Shown: positions 1 through 6,667, counted from the stretch's first letter. The stretch is 10,158 nt of DNA from Chloroflexota bacterium (GCA_030831265.1 JAURLM010000011.1:1-10158), one strand, 5' to 3'. Translations and numbers: made by a program. The notes: generated by a model not told the origin, from the sequence alone.

Positions 1-1467
1 AGTCAGGTCTTCCGCAAGCAACCGGCGCTCCATTTTCACGATGCGTTCGATAGCACGGGTGAACCACGGATCGACTCCTGTGATGCGGGAAACATCCTCG
101 GCAGTCTTGCCGTTCCTGATAGCGGCCGTCAGTTTCCAGATCCTGTCATCATCAGCATCAAGGTCCGGCGGTCCATCTTTACCCCATGAGCGATTCTCCC
201 ATCGCAGGGAACCGCGACCGTTCTCCAGTGAGCGCACCGCTTTTTGCAAAGCCGATTCAAAGCTACGGTCAATGGCCATCACTTCACCGGTTGCCTTCAT
301 CTGCGTACCCAGTGAACGGTCTCCGGTCGGGAACTTGTCGAACGGCCAGCGCGGGATTTTTACAACACAGTAGTCGAGGGCAGGCTCGAATGCGGCAGTT
401 GTCTTGCGTGTAACCGCGTTCGGTATTTCGTCGAGAGTCTTTCCGAGGGCAATCTTGGCTGCAACACGGGCGATCGGGTAACCAGTCGCTTTAGATGCGA
501 GTGCAGATGATCGGCTAACGCGCGGGTTGACCTCAATCACGTAGTACATCGGGTCGTCGGGGTCGATAGGTGGCAATGTAGCGGCGACATCAGCCCCCGG
601 CCGGTACGCAAGCTGCACGTTGCAACCGCCCTGGATTCCGAGTCCAGTGATGATGTTCAGGGATGCGGTGCGAAGGCGCTGGTAGTCCTTGTCGTTAAGT
701 GTCTGGCTCGGTGCAACCACGATGGAGTCGCCAGTATGGACGCCCATCGGATCAAGGTTTTCCATATTGCAGATTGTGATGACATTACCTGCGCCATCAC
801 GCATTACTTCGTATTCGACCTCTTTCCAGCCGAGCAACGATTTCTCGATCAGAACCTGCCCTACGCGTGATGCGGTGATACCGGAGTGAGCGATACGGCG
901 TAGCTGCGTTTCGTTCCGCGCTACACCGCCGCCGGTTCCACCAAGCGTGTAGGCAGGACGTACCACTACCGGGTAACCAATCTTGTTAGCGGCCTCAACC
1001 GCACCAGCGACAGTACCGACTGCCTCTGATGGGGGGACTGGTTCGCCAAGCCGTGACATGAGGTCACGAAAGAGGTCGCGGTCTTCCGCCATTTCAATGC
1101 TGGCGATCGGCGTGCCAAGGACTTTGACGTTGTATTTTGCAAGAATCCCGGCCTTGTCCAGTTCAACTGCCAGGTTCAGACCCGTCTGGCCACCAAGCGT
1201 GCCGAGTATTCCATCCGGGCGCTCGGTCGCAATTATCCGCTCAAGAACAGGAACGGTCAGCGGCTCAATATAGACGCGGTCCGCAACGTCTTCGTCAGTC
1301 ATGATCGTTGCAGGGTTCGAATTGACCAGCACAACCTCAACGCCCTCTTCGCGAAGAGATTTACAGGCCTGGGTCCCTGCGTAGTCGAATTCGGCGGCCT
1401 GCCCGATGATGATTGGGCCGGAGCCAATTACGAGGACTTTTTGTCGTGGAGAAGGTGTTGTGGTCAT
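1..1467 (-). CDS. carB: Carbamoyl-phosphate synthase large subunit, N-terminal part (cut by window edge)
   Basis: The large subunit makes carbamoyl phosphate from bicarbonate, two ATP and ammonia delivered by CarA, feeding pyrimidines and arginine. The frame is open from ATG 1467 to the left edge, giving 489 codons of a protein normally about 1,070 residues long. The start is clear: a short tail leads into KVLVIGSGPIIIGQAAEFDY, the usual N-terminus. Further landmarks are NSNPATIMTD, the ATP-grasp stretch RPAYTLGGTGGG and the metal-ligand motif EVNPR (Glu312, Asn314), followed by SRSSALASKATGYP and KIPRWPFDKF. So the first (carboxyphosphate) ATP-grasp domain is present and the oligomerisation domain has begun. 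The second ATP-grasp and the MGS-like allosteric domain lie outside. Compared with E. coli, about 13 extra residues precede Glu312. No strong ribosome binding site precedes the start, and an unusual 135-base gap separates it from carA. Confidence 0.97.
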   Translation of the reverse strand, partial: MTTTPSPRQKVLVIGSGPIIIGQAAEFDYAGTQACKSLREEGVEVVLVNSNPATIMTDEDVADRVYIEPLTVPVLERIIATERPDGILGTLGGQTGLNLAVELDKAGILAKYNVKVLGTPIASIEMAEDRDLFRDLMSRLGEPVPPSEAVGTVAGAVEAANKIGYPVVVRPAYTLGGTGGGVARNETQLRRIAHSGITASRVGQVLIEKSLLGWKEVEYEVMRDGAGNVITICNMENLDPMGVHTGDSIVVAPSQTLNDKDYQRLRTASLNIITGLGIQGGCNVQLAYRPGADVAATLPPIDPDDPMYYVIEVNPRVSRSSALASKATGYPIARVAAKIALGKTLDEIPNAVTRKTTAAFEPALDYCVVKIPRWPFDKFPTGDRSLGTQMKATGEVMAIDRSFESALQKAVRSLENGRGSLRWENRSWGKDGPPDLDADDDRIWKLTAAIRNGKTAEDVSRITGVDPWFTRAIERIVKMERRLLAEDLT

Positions 1468-1580
1468 GCAGTTATTGAGGTCTGTTGTGTTTGTAGCCAG
1501 TTGTCACAGTGCTGTTGCAGACGGTGACATTTTGTTGTTCTTGAGTCGAGGTGATACCGGTAGCAAGAGGCATCACTCAT
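1464..1580 (-). other. Possible small ORF (38 codons) in the carA-carB gap
   Basis: The 135 bases between carA and carB (1468-1602) are long for this operon, whose other junctions are a 4-base overlap, 14 bases and 28 bases. In the gap an ATG at 1580 opens 38 codons. Its TGA (1466-1464) overlaps the carB ATG as ATGA, the arrangement used for translational coupling. The peptide is rich in Cys and His (Cys6, His10, Cys18, His19, His24, Cys25) and Gln. An in-frame GTG lies three codons upstream. No good ribosome binding site is visible and the peptide resembles nothing I know, so it may be chance. The same stretch can form a hairpin with an internal loop (1503-1528, outer arms GTCAC and GTGAC). 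Confidence 0.25.
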
Positions 1581-1602
1581 AGCGTTCACGGATTTCGCGC
1601 TG

Positions 1603-2892
1603 TCAGTTGGTGGTTCTAGCGGCAGCTACAGCTCCTGCTTTTGAATTCGAACGCACCATGTCCACGAAGCGGTCGAACAGGTATTCACTATCGTGCGGCC
1701 CCGGTGAAGCCTCTGAGTGGTACTGGATGGTCATCACCGGCAGAGAAACATGCCGCAACCCTTCCACAGTGCCATCATTCAGGTTGATGTGACTCACCTT
1801 CACATCAGCAGGCAGGTTTTCTCCGTCTACCGCATAACCATGATTCTGGGCCGTTATGTAAACACGTCCCGATTCGAGGTCCTTTACCGGCTGATTACCA
1901 CCACGATGTCCGAAATGCAGCTTGAACGTGTCCGCGCCCAGTGCCCTTGCAACGACCTGGTGACCAAGGCAGATACCCATTAACGGAACGCTTCCGATCA
2001 GGTTCTTAGCAGTCTCAACTGCCGCTGCCAGAAAGACCGGGTCACCCGGTCCCGGTGACAGCAAGACACCGTCCGGTTCAAGTGCCATGACATCTTTCGC
2101 AGAAGCATCGTCCGGTACGACGGTCACATCACAGCCCCGGGCGCGCAGTGACCGCAAGATATTCAGCTTCACGCCATAGTCATTGACGACTATCCGAAGC
2201 TGCCCCTTACCAGACCGGCCGTTGACCTGCGACGCAGATGCCTCAGCATCCTCAACTTGAGTCGGATCCAAACCTGCCAACCCATCTTCAGCTTCAGACC
2301 AGTGTTCGCGGGAGTGCCATGCGCGGCGGGTCAGGTCAGCGAATGCGCGTGACTTCTCACCGGCATCACCATCCCAGTGATAGCTCTTGCGGGTGCTAAC
2401 GTCGTGGACAACGTCGAATTCACCGTACCGAGGGGCGGACCTCAAAGATTCGAGTGCCTCATCAACGGTCTTAGCCGTGATGATGCCCATCATCACGCCA
2501 TGGGACCGAAGCTTGCGCGTCACGGCACGGGTATCGACCCCGGAAATCCCCACGACACCGTTCTCCATCAAGTACTGGTGAATAGTGCCTTCTGACAGTG
2601 GGTGACTCGGCTGGTCACAATCTTCACGCACTACAAATCCACGTACCTGGATACGTCGGGACTCAACATCGGCATCATTTACGCCGTAGTTGCCAATGAG
2701 CGGGTAGGTTGGCACAAGAATCTGGCCGCCATAAGACGGGTCGGTCAGCATCTCCTGGTAACCAGTCATCGAGGTGTTGAACACCACTTCACCGGTAGTC
2801 TCACCCTCAGCACCAAGCCTGATGCCTTCGTAAGATGACCCGTCTTCGAGGACGAGTCTGACCGGGCCGCGTATCTCTGTCACTTGCGGCAT
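1603..2892 (-). CDS. carA: Carbamoyl-phosphate synthase small subunit (glutaminase)
   Basis: CarA hydrolyses glutamine and passes ammonia to CarB. The 429-residue product has the N-terminal CPSase domain (GEVVFNTSMTGYQEMLTDPS, residues 34-53; GISGVDTRAVTRKLR, 115-129). A class I amidotransferase domain follows from about 232. The nucleophile is Cys308 in GICLGHQ, and the His/Glu pair is His392 and Glu394 in YHSEASPGPHD. GHRGGNQPV (328-336) is also typical. E. coli CarA has 382 residues. The excess here is mostly a charged, low-complexity linker at about 174-231, between the domains. The ATG at 2892 has GAAGG touching it, too close for a ribosome binding site. A GTG three codons in (2883) has GAAGGA at 8 bases, so the true start may be 2883. 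It lies 28 bases after pyrC, in the pyr operon. Confidence 0.97.
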   Translation of the reverse strand: MPQVTEIRGPVRLVLEDGSSYEGIRLGAEGETTGEVVFNTSMTGYQEMLTDPSYGGQILVPTYPLIGNYGVNDADVESRRIQVRGFVVREDCDQPSHPLSEGTIHQYLMENGVVGISGVDTRAVTRKLRSHGVMMGIITAKTVDEALESLRSAPRYGEFDVVHDVSTRKSYHWDGDAGEKSRAFADLTRRAWHSREHWSEAEDGLAGLDPTQVEDAEASASQVNGRSGKGQLRIVVNDYGVKLNILRSLRARGCDVTVVPDDASAKDVMALEPDGVLLSPGPGDPVFLAAAVETAKNLIGSVPLMGICLGHQVVARALGADTFKLHFGHRGGNQPVKDLESGRVYITAQNHGYAVDGENLPADVKVSHINLNDGTVEGLRHVSLPVMTIQYHSEASPGPHDSEYLFDRFVDMVRSNSKAGAVAAARTTN

Positions 2893-2906
2893 CCTTCACT
2901 GTGCAA
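2880..2906 (-). promoter_or_regulatory. Possible coupling mini-ORF at the carA start
   Basis: Just after pyrC, an AGGAG lies 8 bases before a TTG (2906). The TTG opens only eight codons. The TGA stop (2882-2880) overlaps the GTG at 2883 that could start carA, as GTGA. A GAAGGA inside the mini-ORF serves that GTG at 8-base spacing. The layout could let ribosomes leaving the mini-ORF restart on carA. This is inference from spacing alone; such short frames arise by chance. Confidence 0.25.
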
Positions 2907-2920
2907 TTCGACAACTCCTG

Positions 2921-4276
2921 TCACGACAAAACTCCTGCGGTGGTCGCCCGTGCATCCCACACGACGCGTCCTCCGAATAAGGTTGCCGAAACCCGACCTT
3001 TCAAGGTCACCCCATCAAGCGGAGTGTTCCGGCTTAGCGACACAAAATCCTGAGCTGACACTGTCCATGCAACACCGGGGTCAAGCAGGACAATATCCGC
3101 GGCAGATCCTTTGACCAGCGACCCTGTCTGTTTACCGAGTATTTCCGCAGGCCTAGAGGTCAGACGGGCGATCAAATCCGGGAGCGAGATGGTCCCGGCG
3201 TGTACAAGCTGCATCACCTGTGCGAACGCTGTTTCGAGCACATTGATGCCGTGTGCAGCCTCGTTGAACGTGCATACTTTGTCGGTTGCGGCGTGAGGGG
3301 CATGGTCGGTGGCGATGACATCAATGGTGCCATCGACTAATGCCGCGATAACCGCTTCAATGTCAGCACGAGATCGAAGCGGCGGGTTCACTTTGGTGTT
3401 GGTGTCGTACGCCGTCGGAGAAATAACGTCAGGCACCTCACCATGCATTCCGTAAACCCAGGCATCTGAAAGTGTCAGGTGATGCGGGGTAACTTCTGCC
3501 GTGACATCAATCCCACGTGCCTTCGCTGCCCTTACAAGCTCGACACTGGCGGCAGTCGAAACATGAGGCACATGCAGCTTTCCACCGGTCAACGCTGCCA
3601 GTTCGAGGTCACGCGCAATCATCACTGCCTCGGCACTGGCAGGAGCACCGGGGAGGCCTAACCGAGTTGCTACATGGCCCTCGTTCATCACGCCGCCGCG
3701 CACAAGTGATCGTTCCTCGGCGTGGTTGATGATGGGTAGGCCAAGCGAGGAAGAGTAACCCAGCGCCTGTCGCATAACGTTTGAGTCTTCAACGGGATCG
3801 CCATCATCTGAGAACCCTATGACACCGGCATCCGCCATCTCACCCATAGGGGCAAGCGTCTTACCATGCCGACCTCTGGTGATCGCTCCTATGAGTAGCA
3901 CGCGAACAATTGCGTCCCGTTCGGCGCGCCGAATCACATCTTCAATGATCGCTGCGTTGTCCTGGCAGGGGTCCGTGTTCGGCATCGCACACACAGTGGT
4001 GAAACCGCCCCGTGCAGCCGCCCTGGTGCCAGACTCCAGCGTTTCCTTCCATTCGTAACCGGGGTCACGCAGATGTGTGTGGAGGTCTATAAACCCCGGC
4101 GCAACGACCAATCCTGAGGCGTCAATCACGCTATGGCCTTCAGGAATCGTAGCCAGTGGTGCACCTGTGATTTCGTCGATGCGACCATTCGAAAACAAGA
4201 CGTCGGCAACGCGGTCGATACCCTGTGCCGGGTCGATCACACGTCCGTTTCGTATCACTGTGCGGTTTGATGTCAT
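2921..4276 (-). CDS. pyrC: Dihydroorotase, type I
   Basis: PyrC cyclises N-carbamoyl-L-aspartate to dihydroorotate, the third step of pyrimidine synthesis. The 451-residue protein is a full-length amidohydrolase TIM barrel. Metal ligands are visible as His66 and His68 in FIDLHTHLRDPG, His185 in INHAEE, His238 in VPHVS, and Asp324 in ATDHAPH. GFSDDGD (154-160) replaces the carboxylated lysine region of type II enzymes, which marks it as type I, like the Gram-positive and Aquifex enzymes. The substrate-binding region TNTKVNPPLRS (292-302) is present. Type I enzymes often work beside or bound to aspartate transcarbamoylase; here pyrB ends only 14 bases upstream. The ribosome binding site is weak (GGAA about 8 bases before the ATG), suggesting coupling with pyrB. 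Length and motifs give no sign of damage. Confidence 0.97.
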   Translation of the reverse strand: MTSNRTVIRNGRVIDPAQGIDRVADVLFSNGRIDEITGAPLATIPEGHSVIDASGLVVAPGFIDLHTHLRDPGYEWKETLESGTRAAARGGFTTVCAMPNTDPCQDNAAIIEDVIRRAERDAIVRVLLIGAITRGRHGKTLAPMGEMADAGVIGFSDDGDPVEDSNVMRQALGYSSSLGLPIINHAEERSLVRGGVMNEGHVATRLGLPGAPASAEAVMIARDLELAALTGGKLHVPHVSTAASVELVRAAKARGIDVTAEVTPHHLTLSDAWVYGMHGEVPDVISPTAYDTNTKVNPPLRSRADIEAVIAALVDGTIDVIATDHAPHAATDKVCTFNEAAHGINVLETAFAQVMQLVHAGTISLPDLIARLTSRPAEILGKQTGSLVKGSAADIVLLDPGVAWTVSAQDFVSLSRNTPLDGVTLKGRVSATLFGGRVVWDARATTAGVLS

Positions 4277-4290
4277 GTGTCTTGTTCCGG

Positions 4291-5331
4291 TTACTGTTCT
4301 TTGCCCCGTGAGCAGAGCATGTAAAGCACGGCCATGCGGACCGCCACACCGTTCCTCACCTGCTGCTCAACCACGGACTGCGCACCGTGCGCTACTTCCG
4401 AACTGATCTCAACACCTTCATTCATTGGCCCCGGGTGCATGAGTGGTGCCCCAGGTTTTGCAAGGGCAAGCCTGCGGCGGTTGATTCCGTAGCGATTGGA
4501 GTATTCGCGCATATCCGGTAGATGTCCGGCATCCTGGCGCTCTCGCTGGATACGCAGCGTCATCACCGCATCAGCACCGGTCACTGCCTCGTCGACATCA
4601 CCGATGATCTTCACATCCTCGTAACCGTATTCAGCCGGACTCTTTCCAGGTTTCCATCCCACAGGGAGAAGAGTTGGCGGGCCGCATACGATGACTTCAG
4701 CGCCCATCATGGTCAGCGCAAGAATGTCTGACCGCGCTACGCGGCTGTAAAGAACATCGCCAACTATCGTGATGCGTTTGCCGTTCAGGTCGCCTAGCTT
4801 TTGGCGCAGAGTGAACAGGTCGAGCAACGCCTGTGTCGGGTGAGCGTGCATTCCATCGCCGGCATTAACTACAGGGGCGTTGACATGCCGGGCGACAAAA
4901 TGCGGCGCTCCGGAATGTGGATGCCGCATCACCAGCGCATCCACCTGCATCGCCTGCAAAGTGAGCGCCGTGTTGTATAGAGATTCGCCTTTGCTGACAC
5001 TGCTTGCTGAAACTGAGACGTTAATGACATCAGCGCCGAGAATCTTTCCGGCTTCTTCGAAGGAGATTCGGGTACGCGTGCTGTTCTCAAAGAACACCGT
5101 CACGATTGTCTTGCCACGCAAGGCGGGAGTTTTCTTTACATCACGCCCCAACACCTCCAGCATCCCTTCGGCGCTATCCAGGATCGCGGTGACGTCAGCC
5201 TGAGACAGGCTATCTATGTCCAGCAAGTGCCTGAGCGCTGGTGCTGTTGCCTCACTGCTAGCGATGCCCTGCTCATCCGGGGTCGATGCAGGGTTCCCCT
5301 GTGTCACTTCTGTCTTTCCTGGCGAAGTCAT
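4291..5331 (-). CDS. pyrB: Aspartate carbamoyltransferase, catalytic chain
   Basis: PyrB joins carbamoyl phosphate and L-aspartate to give N-carbamoyl-L-aspartate. The 346 residues show the carbamoyl-phosphate loop FENSTRTR (81-88), the loop SVSKGESLYNT (111-121) with its lysine, VMRHPHSG (134-141), GMHAHPTQALLDLFTL (160-175), DVLYSRVARS (192-201) and MHPGPMNEGVEI (298-309). About 30 N-terminal residues, rich in Ser, Thr, Gln and Glu, precede the conserved domain (start near ALRHLLDI) and look disordered. The ATG at 5331 overlaps the pyrR TGA as ATGA and has AGGAG 7 bases upstream (5339-5343) inside the end of pyrR, so this start is well supported and the two genes are probably coupled. No pyrI regulatory-chain gene is seen in the window, so allosteric control by that chain is unlikely; the upstream attenuator would do the regulating. 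Confidence 0.97.
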   Translation of the reverse strand: MTSPGKTEVTQGNPASTPDEQGIASSEATAPALRHLLDIDSLSQADVTAILDSAEGMLEVLGRDVKKTPALRGKTIVTVFFENSTRTRISFEEAGKILGADVINVSVSASSVSKGESLYNTALTLQAMQVDALVMRHPHSGAPHFVARHVNAPVVNAGDGMHAHPTQALLDLFTLRQKLGDLNGKRITIVGDVLYSRVARSDILALTMMGAEVIVCGPPTLLPVGWKPGKSPAEYGYEDVKIIGDVDEAVTGADAVMTLRIQRERQDAGHLPDMREYSNRYGINRRRLALAKPGAPLMHPGPMNEGVEISSEVAHGAQSVVEQQVRNGVAVRMAVLYMLCSRGKEQ

Positions 5332-5888
5332 GCCCCTGCTCCTACTGGTGACAGCCTGACAAGGTCAACCTGGTCAATCTCATCCACTTCGGTCAGCTTC
5401 ACATGTACTCGTTCATCATGGGCGGTTGGGATGTTCTTACCAACGAAGTCTGGCCTGATCGGAAGTTCTCGGTGGCCACGATCAACCAGCGCTGCAAATT
5501 GGATTCGGCTGGCACGTCCGAAATCAGACAGTGCATTGAGGGCGGCTCGCACCGTACGGCCAGTGAATAGCACGTCGTCGACAAGAACAACCGGACGGTC
5601 TTCAAGTGAAACCGGGATAGATGTCGGTCGAACCGGGTGGACGGACGCCTGTTCCGGATCGTCACGGTAGAGGCGAGGATCGAGAGAACCTACAGGAGGA
5701 GCAAAACCTTCGAATTGCTCAATGTTGGCTGCAAGGCGACGGGCAATGTAGACGCCACGGGTCTGGATTCCAACGAGAATTAACCCGTGATCTCCGGCGT
5801 TTCGCTCAAGGATTTCATGGGAAATCCGAGCCAACGCACGGCGAATTTCATCCGGTGTGAGTACGACGCGCTCGATGGACTCAGCCAT
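5328..5888 (-). CDS. pyrR: PyrR: pyr-operon RNA-binding attenuation regulator / uracil phosphoribosyltransferase-like
   Basis: PyrR binds UMP or UTP and a stem-loop in pyr leader RNA, stabilising it so that transcription stops early. Many members also have uracil phosphoribosyltransferase activity. The 186-residue length is normal. The type I phosphoribosyltransferase signature is VVLVDDVLFTGRT (100-112). LILVGIQTRGVYIARRLA (36-53) and the PyrR-specific DRGHRELPIRPDFVGKNIPT (136-154) are also present. GSLDPRLYRDD (67-77) corresponds to the GxLDxxLYRDD region of characterised PyrR proteins. It is first in the operon, and its likely target site lies in its own leader at 6005-6036, which is strong context for self-regulation. 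The ATG at 5888 has no ribosome binding site; a 5-bp GC hairpin abuts it. PyrR conservation begins at VVLTPDEI, so a much later start is unlikely. Confidence 0.96.
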   Translation of the reverse strand: MAESIERVVLTPDEIRRALARISHEILERNAGDHGLILVGIQTRGVYIARRLAANIEQFEGFAPPVGSLDPRLYRDDPEQASVHPVRPTSIPVSLEDRPVVLVDDVLFTGRTVRAALNALSDFGRASRIQFAALVDRGHRELPIRPDFVGKNIPTAHDERVHVKLTEVDEIDQVDLVRLSPVGAGA

Positions 5889-5902
5889 CGCGGCGCACCG
5901 CG
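5889..5902 (-). repeat. GC hairpin abutting the pyrR start codon
   Basis: CGCGG and CCGCG pair across a TGCG loop, ending one base before the pyrR ATG. The stem fills the place where a ribosome binding site should be and there is no purine-rich alternative nearby. It may lower pyrR translation or mark initiation without a Shine-Dalgarno. Whether it forms in the cell is unknown. Confidence 0.45.
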
Positions 5903-5926
5903 TGTATTGGAAATATCTGCGCCAAC

Positions 5927-5956
5927 AAAAAACCCTTGCCGGTCAGTGGCAAGGGT
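5927..5956 (-). terminator. Intrinsic terminator of the pyr attenuator
   Basis: Read on the minus strand, CCCTTGCC (5955-5948) and GGCAAGGG (5940-5933) form a perfect 8-bp stem around the 7-base loop ACTGACC. One further T-A pair makes 9 bp. Six T follow directly (5932-5927). It sits in the leader about 40 bases before pyrR, in the conditional-terminator position of PyrR-regulated operons. It could also stop transcripts arriving from dinB, since no other terminator is seen between dinB and the pyr promoter. Confidence 0.9.
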
Positions 5957-6012
5957 GTGCGCAAGAGGCCCGCCGAACACAGCGGGACGCTGACGCTTCC
6001 GAATCCTTGCCA
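5947..6012 (-). promoter_or_regulatory. pyr antiterminator pairing with an enclosed hairpin
   Basis: TGGCAAGG (6012-6005), which is the 3' arm of the PyrR-binding loop, is the exact complement of CCTTGCCA (5954-5947), which holds the 5' arm of the terminator. Pairing them gives an 8-bp helix that excludes both the binding loop and the terminator. The enclosed bases contain an independent hairpin (5969-5986), CCCGCTG with CGGCGGG around TGTT, with one G-U pair, which would bring the two arms together. This is the expected middle state of a PyrR attenuator. Confidence 0.8.
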
Positions 6013-6036
6013 GCCTCACGGGACTGGTATTAAAGG
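6005..6036 (-). promoter_or_regulatory. PyrR-binding stem-loop (anti-antiterminator)
   Basis: Minus-strand AGTCCCGTGAGGCT (6025-6012) fits the established PyrR-loop consensus ARUCCNGNGAGGYU at every fixed position. The upper stem is CCAG (6027-6024) with CTGG (6013-6010). The lower stem is CCTT (6036-6033) with AAGG (6008-6005), separated by a 5-base A/T-rich bulge on the 5' side and one base on the 3' side. That layout matches the Bacillus pyr loops. PyrR bound here would block the antiterminator and favour termination. Confidence 0.9.
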
Positions 6037-6067
6037 TCTCGACAAGCAGTCGTCTCAATTCTGTTTG

Positions 6068-6096
6068 AGAATATCACCGCCCCCGCTGACCGGCAA
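6068..6096 (-). promoter_or_regulatory. Probable sigma-70-type promoter of the pyr operon
   Basis: TTGCCG (6096-6091) and TATTCT (6073-6068) are separated by exactly 17 bases, each with 4 of 6 consensus bases. A TG one base before the -10 (TGATATTCT) makes an extended -10. Transcription would start near 6061 and give a leader of about 170 bases that contains the whole attenuator. It begins 12 bases after the dinB stop codon. Confidence 0.55.
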
Positions 6097-6107
6097 TCCA
6101 CAAAAGG

Positions 6108-6620
6108 TCACAAAATACGGTCGACGATACCTCTCAGATACCGTGCCTGGCCTGCATGCTGAATGTTGTCGCTGATGACGCTTACGAGGCGCACTCCAAC
6201 TGACACCGGCGGGTCGTATGAGTAGTCAATAATCCTGTCTAATTCACTGGCATCAACTGTTTCCAGATATCTGAACGTTCGGTCAGAAACCGCGTTGTGG
6301 TGAGCGATAAGCAGTTCAGGGTCATCCGGTGCAATCGCCGCAACTTGTTCCGGGCCGTGGCCACGACCATCGTTCTCCGGGTCAGGTTCCATCCCGAATT
6401 TTTGTGCCCAGCCGTCAGTGACCCAGGCCTGTTCCAGGCCTGCAATCTCTGACACATGGTCATCCTGAATGCGCGTCAGGTGCCAGACGAGCCACGCGAT
6501 GCTGTTCGCGCCCGGCTCAGGTCGGTAGGTCAGCTTTGCGCTATCGATCCCGGTTGCTGCTGTGTGAACCAGCTCGCGCACAAGGGTAAATGCATCCTTC
6601 AGCAGCTCATTACTGTGCAA
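6108..6620 (-). CDS. DinB-fold protein, DUF664/mycothiol-transferase-like
   Basis: This is a four-helix-bundle DinB-superfamily protein of 170 residues. Members are metal-binding; some act as thiol (mycothiol or bacillithiol) transferases, most are uncharacterised. The core shows GANSIAWLVWHLTRIQDDH (37-55) with the first metal-ligand position His47, PPVSVGVRLVSVI (137-149), and DNIQHAGQARYLRG (151-164) with His155. In many relatives the residue four before that His is another His; here it is Asp151. The frame is open farther upstream to an ATG at 6800, but that part overlaps the preceding gene and reads as out-of-frame Arg/Gly-rich sequence. The TTG at 6620 is chosen because AAAGGAG (6634-6628) stands 7 bases before it and the domain starts there. 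It lies 47 bases after the SprT-like gene. Its substrate cannot be told from the sequence. Confidence 0.85.
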   Translation of the reverse strand: MHSNELLKDAFTLVRELVHTAATGIDSAKLTYRPEPGANSIAWLVWHLTRIQDDHVSEIAGLEQAWVTDGWAQKFGMEPDPENDGRGHGPEQVAAIAPDDPELLIAHHNAVSDRTFRYLETVDASELDRIIDYSYDPPVSVGVRLVSVISDNIQHAGQARYLRGIVDRIL

Positions 6621-6627
6621 GATTATT

Positions 6628-6634
6628 CTCCTTT
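6628..6634 (-). promoter_or_regulatory. Ribosome binding site deciding a TTG start
   Basis: AAAGGAG on the minus strand with 7 bases to the TTG at 6620. It is one of the strongest ribosome binding sites in the window and fixes the start of the DinB-fold gene against the longer in-frame ATG at 6800. Confidence 0.8.
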
Positions 6635-6667
6635 CTCTGCACGCTACTTCCAGTGGCAGCAAACCCT

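Noticed and set aside
1641..1650. GAATTCGAAC shared with the minus strand near 10008
   Set aside because: One copy lies inside the carA coding sequence and a single 10-base match in 10 kb is within chance; no further similarity around it.
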